DNA from: Candidatus Obscuribacterales bacterium
GTDB lineage: Bacteria > Cyanobacteriota > Vampirovibrionia > Obscuribacterales > Obscuribacteraceae
NCBI GenBank assembly: GCA_019752635.1
Contig: JAIELX010000116.1
Span: forward strand, 1 to 64,000
Direction of reading: 5' to 3'
DNA: 64,000 bases
Every line of letters starts with the position of its first letter. Positions within the stretch are counted from its first letter, which is position 1. Under the pieces are notes generated by a model, which worked only from the letters and a program-made list of their open reading frames with translations, had not been told where the DNA came from and did no database searches. The position numbers and the translations under genes were made by a program. Shown piece by piece: positions 9,206 through 17,481 of this stretch.

Positions 9206-9956
9206 AAAAACTCCTGTTTAGAGTAGAGAGTTAGATTAAGAGAGAAAAAGTGCCGGATTAGACCGTGCACCAAAAGTGGTGCAGACTCGTCACCGCACCG
9301 TATATCCGACAGAACGCAATTCAACGTTCACGACTCAATCCATCAGAAAACGCCAATCGATGCGTCCCTTTGAGCGGTAGTTGCCACAATCGTTTGGTTA
9401 AGAAGTCCAGCAGAGGCTTGGTTTACGGTCCTTGCGAAGATGAAGAAAACTGGCATTTACAACCCAAGCCTAACAATTTGAGAGCACGTTAATCCAGCCT
9501 GCTCAGAGTGACGCAATTGGGCTCTCGTTGCTCAAATCCGGGAACAAATGGGAGCGCACGACTTTTTCAGATGCCGCCGCTCCCAATTTGTTTTCCAGTC
9601 GCCCCCCTAGCGAAGCTGATGCTGAGACTAATCCAACGCATTTGCCGCAAAACCACAGCTACTGCAGTGCCAAATATCAGCTGATTAAGTAAGTGCTTAG
9701 CTGCGCCACAAATAAAGTAAGCAGGGCACGTTAAGCACGACAGTTATTGCTCGCGGCTATCTTTAACTGTAAAGCTGATCACAACGACAATGGGGGGGTA
9801 TTGAGATGGCGTACTTATTGCCTCAATGAGATTTCTAACCATGGCAACCTTGTTGTCTCAGGAAGAGTCTTAATAGGCTAATGCGCCCTCTGGTATCGCG
9901 GGCGGAGCCAGACTTACCGTTAGCGCTCTGGTCAGTCAGGCCTTCCATTGAGCAAC
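9206..9956. other. Non-coding stretch with a plus-strand terminator
   Basis: Contains a weak GTG-started 75-codon frame (9265-9492) with no ribosome-binding site, then the strong hairpin at 9542-9592. The combination could mark a small RNA or an unrecognised small gene on the plus strand. Otherwise nothing is visible. Confidence 0.4.
9542..9592 (+). terminator. Long-stem hairpin followed by T-rich tail
   Basis: Arms AACAAATGGGAGCG and CGCTCCCAATTTGTT pair with one bulge. It sits 50 bp after the end of the doubtful small ORF. Confidence 0.5.
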
Positions 9957-11906
9957 CTAGTCCGCCCTGCGGAGTTCAAGCGACTGAAACCGCTTTCTAA
10001 GATCAGCCAGCTCTAAACCAGCCTGCTTATCGTGGAGATCGAGAGCGCTCGCTTCGGCCTGCTGCAAGGCTCTGTTGACGTTGTTGAAATTGGTAATGTC
10101 GTCGGTTGAGGACAAACAACCCAAACTCAGCTTCAACAATCGAATGCAGCTCCTCAAGTCACTAGTTACTATCGGAACGCTACTCAGAGCAGCGTAGGTC
10201 GAAGCAGCTTCTTTCTCCCTAATCTCCCCATTCTTAAGACATTTAGCCAATCGACACTCCGCGTCAGCAAAGATTCTTCGAGCGGACTCCGCCCTTCCCC
10301 TATTGAACAAGCTTATACAAACTTCGGGCACAGCTTCCAGAGAACGATTCGGCTCTCGAATTCGGTTACTTTCAATTGTGCATTTGCGCAGCCAGTTCTC
10401 AGCAAGCGCAAATTTTCCAGCCTTGGCCGAAAGAATTGAGAGCTGGGTCATCATACTCGCTCTTTCTTCCCTGCTGGCAGTTCCAGGCAAATTCGGATCA
10501 AGCGAAAAGTTTGCTGACGGCTCCCGCTCGATTGCTAAACTCAACGCTTTTTCTAGTTCGCGATAGCCCTCTACATGTTCACCTCTGGCCTCATGAAGCT
10601 CAGCTATATTTCTGCGAATGACACTTTCAGCTAGAAGGTTTTTGGTCTCAACTAGGCCAAGCGCATACCTGAAGGCATCCAACCCCTTGACGCTCCAAGG
10701 ATTTATCGCATCGGACTCAATGTACATCCGTTTCTTGCACAACAAACCATAAAGCTCGTAACCCTGAACCAAAAGAGGAACGTCATCTTTGGAAATTCTG
10801 CAAAGGGTCTGTGCGCATTGGCTCAGCGAACTTTCGACTTGATCGGATGAACAATCTACTAAGTAGTCGCGATACAAGCGGTACAAATCAGCTCGAATAC
10901 TCTTCGGTCGAATGGCGCGAGAGCTTATTGGGCGAACAGCGCTATGCCCGGAAAAGTAGAGGAACGACACTCCAACTGTCACGCAGAGCAAACTCCACAG
11001 CACGCAAGTCAAAAGCCTTTGCCTCGGAGTTGAAGTTGTGTTAGGCGTGCCAACCCTAAGCTGACCACCTTGGCCGCTTGCGACCAACATTAAGTCCGCC
11101 TGCAGTTCAATCGCGGTCTGGTAACGATCGGCTGGTGCTTTTCGAAGCAATCTGGAAACTACTCTCTCAAGCCCAATAGGAACTTCCGTGTCACAAACCA
11201 AAGGCGGCGGCGCCTCTGAGCAATGTTTGCGCAAAAGCCCTATCACCGACGGAGCGCTAAATGGCGGTTTACCGCTGACCAACTCATACAGAATGCAGCC
11301 AAGCGCGTAGAGGTCGGAACGTCGATCTGCTTTATTGCCGGCACATTGCTCCGGACTCATATAGTAGTAGCTGCCCAATAAGGTACCAGATTGAGTTAGA
11401 CTCTGTGTTGGCTCTGCAGTTTTCGCCAAACCGAAATCGATGATTTTAAGCTCGTCAATTTCGTCTCCCGCCAACATTACATTAGCCGGCTTAAGGTCGC
11501 GATGGACCACACCGTGCGAATGTGCATAATGCAAGGCGTCACAAATGCTAGAGACAATGGCAATCGCTTTCGATGGTGGAAATACTTTCTGCTGTTGCAG
11601 CCAATCCTGCAGAGATTGCCCACTGACATACTCCATCGCAAGGTAAGGAAACTGATTCTTCCAGAGCCCATACCTGTAAAGTGTGACCAGGTTCTTGTGC
11701 CTGAGCTTTGAAAGAACACTCGCTTCTCGCTTAAATCTAGCTCTTTGAGCCTCGTCTCCCACTAAACTGGGGTGGAGAAGCTTGACTGCAACAAATCGTT
11801 CCAGCCCTCGCTCTTTGGCCAGATAAACACTTCCCATACCGCCTTCGCCGAGTATAGAGACAATTTCCAAATCATTTATTCTGTCGCCGGGTGAAAGTTC
11901 GATCAT
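9957..11906 (-). CDS. Membrane-anchored Ser/Thr protein kinase with TPR-like C-terminus
   Basis: Hanks-type kinase of about 649 aa. Glycine loop GEGGMGSVY (20-28), VAVK lysine (42), HRDLKPAN (135-142), DFG (157-159), and a SPEQ peptide-positioning motif. A single transmembrane helix lies at about 298-318. The last 330 residues are helical, with TPR-like periodicity (for example ALSLAIERE, LAENWLRKC). An ATG at 11906 is preferred to the TTG just before it. Single gene flanked by intergenic DNA, and not adjacent to a recognisable phosphatase or FHA gene. Substrate unknown. Confidence 0.92.
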   Translation of the reverse strand: MIELSPGDRINDLEIVSILGEGGMGSVYLAKERGLERFVAVKLLHPSLVGDEAQRARFKREASVLSKLRHKNLVTLYRYGLWKNQFPYLAMEYVSGQSLQDWLQQQKVFPPSKAIAIVSSICDALHYAHSHGVVHRDLKPANVMLAGDEIDELKIIDFGLAKTAEPTQSLTQSGTLLGSYYYMSPEQCAGNKADRRSDLYALGCILYELVSGKPPFSAPSVIGLLRKHCSEAPPPLVCDTEVPIGLERVVSRLLRKAPADRYQTAIELQADLMLVASGQGGQLRVGTPNTTSTPRQRLLTCVLWSLLCVTVGVSFLYFSGHSAVRPISSRAIRPKSIRADLYRLYRDYLVDCSSDQVESSLSQCAQTLCRISKDDVPLLVQGYELYGLLCKKRMYIESDAINPWSVKGLDAFRYALGLVETKNLLAESVIRRNIAELHEARGEHVEGYRELEKALSLAIEREPSANFSLDPNLPGTASREERASMMTQLSILSAKAGKFALAENWLRKCTIESNRIREPNRSLEAVPEVCISLFNRGRAESARRIFADAECRLAKCLKNGEIREKEAASTYAALSSVPIVTSDLRSCIRLLKLSLGCLSSTDDITNFNNVNRALQQAEASALDLHDKQAGLELADLRKRFQSLELRRAD

Positions 11907-12016
11907 CAAAGGTCACAATCCGCATAGAGCCTTTATACCTCTCTAGAAACGGTTAAACATGTCATCATTGAACTGATCTTGAGCGATTGGGTGTGACAAA
12001 GTTAGGTGTTAGGTGG

Positions 12017-12610
12017 CTACAAAGAGCCAATCCGCGCTGGCTGATTTCTGCTGCGAAAATGACGAGCCCCGCACACCTGCAGAGTTTTCTGTCGTCCGCG
12101 AACAGTTGATTTTTTATGCCCCTTACCGCTCTTTGTTATTTCGGAGCGTCGCTCCTCACTAGTAGCAATAGGAGCGGATTTGAACGTCGGCGAATCGACT
12201 CCGGGTGGCGGAAAGTTCCAGGCATTAAACAGCGTTGTGGTCAGGTAAAGCGCTGAAGTGCCAGCAATCAAAGCCCCCGCAATCCAAAAGCAGATCAGCT
12301 CGTCCCACTTGTGAAAGCCGAACAGCGCAAATTGAATCCAGTTGGTTGATTCTGGGTCGGTTTCCCTTAATGCGTCGCTCATAAAGATCGTGACAATCAC
12401 GCTGACGAGAAAAATAAGTGCAGCAAGAACCACATCATTAAATTGCCCGCCGAGAATGAGGCATTGAATCATCCTGTCGATCAGCGGAGCCCCAAGGATC
12501 AAAGCAAGCCCCGGAACCAGAGTGATAAAGCGAAACTTCTTCTGCCCGTAATCATAACCCGCGAGTGTAAGACAAACCCCCAGACCTAGAACGAGCCACG
12601 CTAAAGACAT
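12017..12610 (-). CDS. Hypothetical multi-pass membrane protein
   Basis: 197 aa, with hydrophobic helices at about 2-20, 28-47, 57-76 and 105-128, then a basic, polar C-terminal tail of about 60 residues. GGGAG precedes the ATG. No recognised family. About 200 bp downstream of the small membrane protein gene at 12815, on the same strand. The basic tail is likely cytoplasmic. Confidence 0.65.
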   Translation of the reverse strand: MSLAWLVLGLGVCLTLAGYDYGQKKFRFITLVPGLALILGAPLIDRMIQCLILGGQFNDVVLAALIFLVSVIVTIFMSDALRETDPESTNWIQFALFGFHKWDELICFWIAGALIAGTSALYLTTTLFNAWNFPPPGVDSPTFKSAPIATSEERRSEITKSGKGHKKSTVRGRQKTLQVCGARHFRSRNQPARIGSL

Positions 12611-12766
12611 TTAAGTGCTATCTCCCTATCCGTGCAACCACTGAGGCACTATTGTGCGAAGCGATCATGGCAAACTTGTTTCTGCCTAACGAAAGCTTGA
12701 AACCGTATAGATTCGGCCGCTCCGGGATGAAGATCGAAAAGTAAATGCAAAAAAGGCCGAAAAAGG

Positions 12767-12797
12767 ACAGAAAGGGCTGAAGTTCAGCCCTTCCTGT
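12767..12797 (-). terminator. Strong hairpin after 100-aa membrane protein gene
   Basis: AAGGGCTGAA / TTCAGCCCTT arms with a one-base loop, extended by ACAG/CTGT. Just past the stop at 12815 for minus-strand transcription. Confidence 0.65.
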
Positions 12798-12814
12798 TGA
12801 TGAAACTTCAGCCA

Positions 12815-13117
12815 CTATCCCCAGTACATCATTGCCACCACCGTGCACAAGCAGAAACACACGGCAGCACCAACGCCAGCTAAGACAGACAGGCAGGCGA
12901 ACCAAGTCGCGATGCCGATCAGGCAGGCAATGGCCGGCAAAACAGTGCCCCAGAGAAACAGCAGAAGTAATTTCTCTTCACCGGAAGGCAAGTAGGGCAG
13001 AGGCTGGCGCATCTTCCAGAGGCAATAAACAATCACCAATAGCTCCAGCACGAGCAAAACCGTGCATGCGTCCGGATACAAACGCAATAACCACCCACCA
13101 CCGTCTTGAGCGGGCAT
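12815..13117 (-). CDS. Small three-helix membrane protein
   Basis: 100 aa with hydrophobic helices at about 17-36, 48-70 and 72-95. GGGAG lies 8 bp before the ATG. No conserved motif recognised. Followed at once by a strong hairpin, so it is its own transcription unit. Unknown function. Confidence 0.65.
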   Translation of the reverse strand: MPAQDGGGWLLRLYPDACTVLLVLELLVIVYCLWKMRQPLPYLPSGEEKLLLLFLWGTVLPAIACLIGIATWFACLSVLAGVGAAVCFCLCTVVAMMYWG

Positions 13118-13259
13118 ATGCTAACTCCCTGGTTTGAGTTTCTCAGAATGTTTCATTGGTTTTAGAGACCGCTGCTTTACCGCTAAGCGTACGGCAGCAT
13201 AAACGGTCCCGCGAGCAATAACTCGCAGGACCGTGAGCAGGTGTGGGACTTGGTCACCT

Positions 13260-13334
13260 GCGAAGAGCCACCCGCTTCTGCAAGATTTTCCCGTGAAAAT
13301 CTTGCAGGAGACGTCAGGCGGTGCGGCTCTTCGC
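13260..13334 (-). terminator. Compound cruciform containing the shared GCAAGATTTTC hairpin (copy 1)
   Basis: Outer arms GCGAAGAGCC (13260-13269) and GGCTCTTCGC (13325-13334) enclose an inner 13-bp hairpin (CTGCAAGATTTTC / GAAAATCTTGCAG, 13278-13307). The inner hairpin is nearly identical to one at 37070-37097 after an unrelated gene, so it may be a dispersed terminator or repeat. Confidence 0.6.
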
Positions 13335-13393
13335 CAGCAATTCAGTCGCCGCGCAATCGGCAGCGACTATCCGTTGCTGACCGGTTACTTGCT

Positions 13394-13729
13394 TTAGTCC
13401 CGGCTATTGCGCACGGACGAGCTGACCAGGTAGACCACCAGCGTGCCGACGGCGAAAGCGATGCCCCACCACTGGAACACGATACCGCCGTAAACCAACG
13501 CCAGCACGAACTGGAAGAAGACGCCGACGCCGAAGGAGCTACCATCGGTCCTTTCCGGCACGAACGGGTACGAGGCGATCGTGACAGCGGTGAACATGAA
13601 CCCGGCCGCAACCAGGACAAATCCCAGAAACCCGGTTGCAGCGAAGGTGCCCAGAACCGCCAGCAAGATCGACAGGATCGAACCGGCCGCGGCCAGCATG
13701 AGGCGGTTATCTTCGGTCTTGAACAACAT
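13394..13729 (-). CDS. Small four-helix membrane protein, paralogue of the 5.6 kb gene
   Basis: 111 aa, starting MLFKTEDNR with a GGAG site upstream. The longer frame to 13924 is rejected because the paralogue at 5598 begins at the same point and the upstream part reads as leader. Four hydrophobic helices, conserved YPFVPE (about 53-58) and WWGIA (about 88-92). Function unknown. Its leader shares a hairpin element with the paralogue, which lies 8 kb away on the other strand. Confidence 0.8.
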   Translation of the reverse strand: MLFKTEDNRLMLAAAGSILSILLAVLGTFAATGFLGFVLVAAGFMFTAVTIASYPFVPERTDGSSFGVGVFFQFVLALVYGGIVFQWWGIAFAVGTLVVYLVSSSVRNSRD

Positions 13730-13782
13730 GACGCGTACTCCATTAAGTTGGGAGGAATGCGTCCCGGTGCACGACTGAATCC

Positions 13783-13812
13783 GCGGGCGAACGCCCGCTC
13801 CAAGACTCGCAG
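13783..13812 (-). promoter_or_regulatory. Conserved 5' leader hairpin (copy 2)
   Basis: On the minus strand this reads TGCGAGTCTTGGAGCGGGCG and then CGCCCGC, matching the leader at 5514-5542. It lies 55-80 bp before the start codon at 13729. Confidence 0.55.
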
Positions 13813-13907
13813 TCGAACAAGGGAACGCAACGAATGTGGACGATGAGGCCCGTCGTGCGCGTTGGTAGGCACGACGGCTGTGATACTGAACCCGACCTGC
13901 GTGCGGT

Positions 13908-14672
13908 CTACTCCGCACCGTCATCGAGGATTAGCGGCTCGCCGTTCAGGCAGCGCAGCTTGCCGGAGCAGACCAGAGCCACCGCTTCGGCAATTTCCTC
14001 AGGAGGAATGATCCGCTTGCGCGGACTCTTCTCTTCCAGCAGTCGGCGAGCCTCGTCGGCGGTCATGCTCTTGTGGTGCTGCAGATTGCAGACCATCTGG
14101 CTTACCATGTCGGTGTCGACGAACGCCGGACAGATGGGCACCACCGAGATGCCATGCTTGGCGAGTTCTTGCCCGAGGCTGCGTCCCATGCCGACTTGGG
14201 CATGTTTGGTCGCCGCGTAGCAAGAGTCGTACTTCCAGCCGCGCACGCCAAGCGTACTGCTGATCAGCGAGATCGAGCCGCCCTTCTGCTCGATCATCGA
14301 CGGCGTGCACGCCTGGATGAAGTGGAAAGAACCATGGACGTTCACGGCGAACACCCGCTCCCACTTTGCCGGATCGATGGAGGTAATTGCTCCCTTGCCA
14401 CCAATCCCGGCACTACACACCAGATTGCGAACAGTCCAGCCGAGTTCCTTTACGCGGGCAACGGCCGCGATGGCGACGGCGCGATCGGCGACGTCACCAA
14501 CCAGATACTCGGCCTGAGCGCCGGTGGCACGCAAGTCCACGCAGGCGGTCAGAAGATTGGCATCTGTCAGACCAACCAGAAACACCGGACCTTGCGTTGC
14601 CATTTTTCTTGCGCAGGCAAGCCCGATTCCGCGGCTGCCTCCGGTGACTATCGTACAGAGTTTTTCGCTCAT
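13908..14672 (-). CDS. Short-chain dehydrogenase/reductase (SDR)
   Basis: 254 aa, the usual length for a classical SDR. Rossmann motif TGGSRGIG near residue 10, NVHGS strand, catalytic Ser in LISST, and YAATK (Tyr-xxx-Lys) near residue 158. An NAD(P)H-dependent oxidoreductase with unidentified substrate; the FabG-like overall pattern does not prove a role in fatty-acid synthesis. Its start overlaps the stop of the CoaB-like gene by 4 bp (ATGA), so the two are translationally coupled. This is one of few tight couplings in the GC-rich region. Confidence 0.9.
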   Translation of the reverse strand: MSEKLCTIVTGGSRGIGLACARKMATQGPVFLVGLTDANLLTACVDLRATGAQAEYLVGDVADRAVAIAAVARVKELGWTVRNLVCSAGIGGKGAITSIDPAKWERVFAVNVHGSFHFIQACTPSMIEQKGGSISLISSTLGVRGWKYDSCYAATKHAQVGMGRSLGQELAKHGISVVPICPAFVDTDMVSQMVCNLQHHKSMTADEARRLLEEKSPRKRIIPPEEIAEAVALVCSGKLRCLNGEPLILDDGAE

Positions 14673-15394
14673 GAGGCGTCACCTTCCTTCAGTTCCGGTC
14701 GTGGTGCCGGGTTGGTGGCTTGAGGAATGGACGCAGACTCAACAGCCCGGATTGCGCCCTTGATAGTAAAGTCGGTCAGCGCTACCAATGACGCGTCTCG
14801 GTCGGTGGACTGCTGCAAGCAGTCACCTTCCGGTCCGACGATCATGTTGAGCCTGGTACCGGTGTCGTTGACCAGAACAACGCCGCAGCCCGCACCTTCG
14901 AGCAGGTAAGAACCGCGCGTGCGCATGTCATCCGTAGTTGCATGGCACATGGTTTTGAACGCGACCAGAAAGATATCCGGCCGCTTTTCGCGAATGTTGG
15001 AAAGGAACTTGCGCACTCGCTTGGTCTGAATGGTCGGGTTCGGCTGCTCACGGGTCTTCAGGCGCGACCCGTACTTGCCACCGGTGCCACCATCTGCGAT
15101 TTCGCCGTCGTAGTCGACCATGGCGACGTTCATGATGATGATGCCGGTGTCCGGCTCTGCAACCAGCTTATCGAAAAGGGCTTCGACATCGTCGTTCGTT
15201 TCGATTGCGCTGGCACCGCCGCAAGCCATCTTAGTCAGATGGAGGACAACTTCGCCGCCGCATTCGGGATGAGCCCGAAACAGTCGGTCCAGCCGCCTGG
15301 CCGTCTCGCCGTAGGCGGGAGCAGTTAGCGCTAAATGCGGTCGAACGTAACTGACGGTGCCTCCACCGAGAATGTGGACTTTCTTTTGGAACAT
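14669..15394 (-). CDS. CoaB-like (phosphopantothenoylcysteine synthetase-like) protein
   Basis: 241 aa. The order of motifs matches the CoaB Rossmann domain: an N-terminal HILGGGT loop, IIIMNVAMVDYDGEIA where CoaB has MAAAVADY, then FLVAFKT where CoaB has LVGFAAET, and VVLVNDTGT where CoaB has IVANDV. It lacks a fused CoaC decarboxylase domain. CoaB joins phosphopantothenate and cysteine in CoA synthesis; the divergence here means another carboxylate-amine ligation is possible. Coupled by ATGA overlap to the downstream SDR. Confidence 0.65.
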   Translation of the reverse strand: MFQKKVHILGGGTVSYVRPHLALTAPAYGETARRLDRLFRAHPECGGEVVLHLTKMACGGASAIETNDDVEALFDKLVAEPDTGIIIMNVAMVDYDGEIADGGTGGKYGSRLKTREQPNPTIQTKRVRKFLSNIREKRPDIFLVAFKTMCHATTDDMRTRGSYLLEGAGCGVVLVNDTGTRLNMIVGPEGDCLQQSTDRDASLVALTDFTIKGAIRAVESASIPQATNPAPRPELKEGDAS

Positions 15395-15419
15395 GTGACG
15401 GTTCCATCTCTTTCTGACC

Positions 15420-15447
15420 GGAGGCGAGGTCCGAAGACCTCGCCTCC
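15420..15447 (-). terminator. Hairpin after lipoprotein gene
   Basis: Perfect 12-bp stem GGAGGCGAGGTC with CGAA tetraloop, about 40 bp past the stop at 15485. Confidence 0.7.
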
Positions 15448-15484
15448 AGTCGTACTGATTCCGATACCATCTGTAGTGCCGATG

Positions 15485-16153
15485 TCACTTCGGCACGGCA
15501 GTAAGATTTCCCGAAACCATTAGCGGTTCGCGATACCCCGGGACATAGAGGTAAAGCTTGCCGGCACCGGAAGTGTATCGGGTGACCTCCCAAGTGCGAA
15601 CCGTCTTTCCACCGCTGTGGAGAGTAACGGTGTATCGAGTGTTGATCGTCGGATCAGGTGGCGAATTCGCAACCGGCTCGACAATGAACGTGCCGCCGAT
15701 AACGGTGGGTGTTTTGCTTCCGGGCGGATACATGTGCAGCTTGCAGTCCCCCGCAGTGTATTTTTCCGCGTAGAACGTCCGCACCAGTTTGCCGTCGCTG
15801 TAAAGCGACACCTTGTAGCGAACCCGAGTGTCGTCGACTTTCGCAGGGTTGTCCATGTCCGCTCGGGGTTCCAGCACGTATGACCCGCTAAGGACGTACG
15901 GCTCTGTCTGTTGCGGACGGTAGAAGTAGAGCTTACCGTCGCTGGCGGAGAATCGGTCGCTGTCCCAGCTTCCGATTTCCTGACCGCCGCTGTAGTAACT
16001 TACGTGAAATTCTGAGCCTGCCCCGCCACCGGCAGCAGTGGCTGCAGGCGGCGTATCCGGCGCATCACTGTTGCTGCTGCGACAACCTTCGCAGCCGGCC
16101 GTGAATGCTAGAGCCAGAGCGGTGATGACACCGCTCAGGGTGTAGTCGCGCAT
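15485..16153 (-). CDS. Secreted lipoprotein with three internal repeats
   Basis: 222 aa. The N-terminus has a signal peptide ending in a lipobox (FTAGC, Cys about 21), then a Pro/Ala/Gly-rich linker. The rest is three tandem repeats of about 55 residues. Each has an S(G/D)G turn, an aromatic/basic strand and a G/C-KL-x-x-Y strand (KLYFY, KLHMY, KLYLY), followed by a SG/GG-x-x-x-VEP-like end. Beta-rich, probably displayed on the cell surface or in the periplasm. Family not recognised. Confidence 0.75.
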   Translation of the reverse strand: MRDYTLSGVITALALAFTAGCEGCRSSNSDAPDTPPAATAAGGGAGSEFHVSYYSGGQEIGSWDSDRFSASDGKLYFYRPQQTEPYVLSGSYVLEPRADMDNPAKVDDTRVRYKVSLYSDGKLVRTFYAEKYTAGDCKLHMYPPGSKTPTVIGGTFIVEPVANSPPDPTINTRYTVTLHSGGKTVRTWEVTRYTSGAGKLYLYVPGYREPLMVSGNLTAVPK

Positions 16154-16317
16154 TTCAAAGATGTCCTCACTTTTGCGCCCCTCGAGGCGATTGTTGTTTT
16201 GAGCGCAGCTAATTGCGTTGGCATCCGTGACCGAACGTCCAACCAGTCAACTACGCCGTTCTCAAACCAATGCAGCCGGTCAACCGAGTGACCGGACGGC
16301 AGGCTTGAGCCTCATAC

Positions 16318-16340
16318 GAAGCGGCGTCCGCCACCGCTTC
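16318..16340 (-). terminator. Hairpin after radical SAM gene
   Basis: GAAGCGG / CCGCTTC arms, 13 bp past the stop at 16353. Confidence 0.5.
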
Positions 16341-16352
16341 AAAACGCAACGA

Positions 16353-17345
16353 TTACTTGGCGGTGTCAGCGTCGGCAACCGGCACCACCTTCGGTGCGAG
16401 AGCGCCGAGCTGAATCACGTCTGGAGCCTTCGCTTCCTCGACCGCCGGCAGCTGGTAGAGCACGGCCGCCGCGTATTCCCAGTCGTAGGCGATGGTGCCC
16501 GGCGGCAGGAAGATCAGCTGTCGGCTGTCGTCCGTGTTGGGGGTGTGCGTCAGGCAGTAGTTGAGGCAGAGGTTCTGCCCGTTCATGTCGTAGACCGTGC
16601 CGCCCCAGGGCAGGGTGCGGACGAGCTTGCCGTCCTTCTTGCAGAAGTCGATGATGCCGGAGAGCTGCTCGGGCGTGAGCAACGAATCCAGCGCAGCCTG
16701 GTAGGCGTCGGCGTTACGGCTGTCGCCCGGCTTGTTCACCGGCAAGACCGTGACCTGGTCGGCGCGGATTTCTTTCGCCCACTTCAAGAACTCCTTGAGC
16801 TTGTCGGCGCAGTCCACGTCGCCCTTCTGCATGATGCAGGTAAGGCGTACGTTGTACCGCATCTTGTGCAGCTTGGCGATCAGCGCCGCGACGTCGTAGT
16901 AGTTCCCCTTGTGCGGGAAGTAGTGCTGCGCGTTGCGAGCGGGGTCGGTCGAAACCATGCTGATGCAAATGTGCGTCATGCCGAGCTCGGCCCAGTTCTG
17001 CATCTGCTGCCGGGTGACGCGGTCTTCGTCGGCCAGGTGGCGGCCGTGCGTCTGCAGTTCGACGAAGGTGAACCCGTTAACATCCCGCATGTACGGCTGC
17101 AGGTGCGTCAGGTACTGAGTAATCTGATCGGGGAAGATGGTCGGCTCCCCCTTGCCGGTGATGCGCACCGTATCGAGGCGGCTCTGCATCGCCATGCGGC
17201 AGGCCTTGCGAAACGTTTCCGGGTCGACGTCGCCGGCCTTGCCGAAGCCGACGCCCATCGAGGGGGTCATTGACGAAACGCACCACTTGCAGCGCGCCGT
17301 GCAAACCTGGTTTCCGGCGACGATGCAGAAGGTATTGAACTTCAT
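16353..17345 (-). CDS. Radical SAM enzyme
   Basis: 330 aa. CTARCKWC near residue 15 is the CxxxCxxC [4Fe-4S]-binding motif, and TGKGEPTIFP near residue 65 matches the GGEPT SAM-binding motif. The start at 17345 follows GGAGATC. Cys pairs near the C-terminus (NLCLNYCLT) could contribute to a partial second cluster. It would cleave SAM to a 5'-deoxyadenosyl radical; the substrate is unknown. Neighbours are a repeat lipoprotein and the NadE-PncA gene, with separate transcription units suggested by hairpins on both sides. Confidence 0.88.
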   Translation of the reverse strand: MKFNTFCIVAGNQVCTARCKWCVSSMTPSMGVGFGKAGDVDPETFRKACRMAMQSRLDTVRITGKGEPTIFPDQITQYLTHLQPYMRDVNGFTFVELQTHGRHLADEDRVTRQQMQNWAELGMTHICISMVSTDPARNAQHYFPHKGNYYDVAALIAKLHKMRYNVRLTCIMQKGDVDCADKLKEFLKWAKEIRADQVTVLPVNKPGDSRNADAYQAALDSLLTPEQLSGIIDFCKKDGKLVRTLPWGGTVYDMNGQNLCLNYCLTHTPNTDDSRQLIFLPPGTIAYDWEYAAAVLYQLPAVEEAKAPDVIQLGALAPKVVPVADADTAK

Positions 17346-17400
17346 GTGAAGAGATCTCCGTTTGAGGCGATATTCAATCGCAGGATTGAGCAGGAGGAAA

Positions 17401-17428
17401 ACCCGCAAGCCAGCTAAGACTTGCGGGT
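17401..17428 (-). terminator. Hairpin after nadE-pncA
   Basis: ACCCGCAAG / CTTGCGGGT arms 55-80 bp past the stop at 17482. Confidence 0.6.
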
Positions 17429-17481
17429 CAGTTCAACAGCAGACGCGCGGCACTATGAGGCCACCGTCTGGGAGTATCCAG

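Noticed and set aside
12618-12905. 95-codon minus-strand ORF overlapping the 12815 membrane protein gene
   Set aside because: It overlaps in another frame and runs through a strong terminator hairpin.
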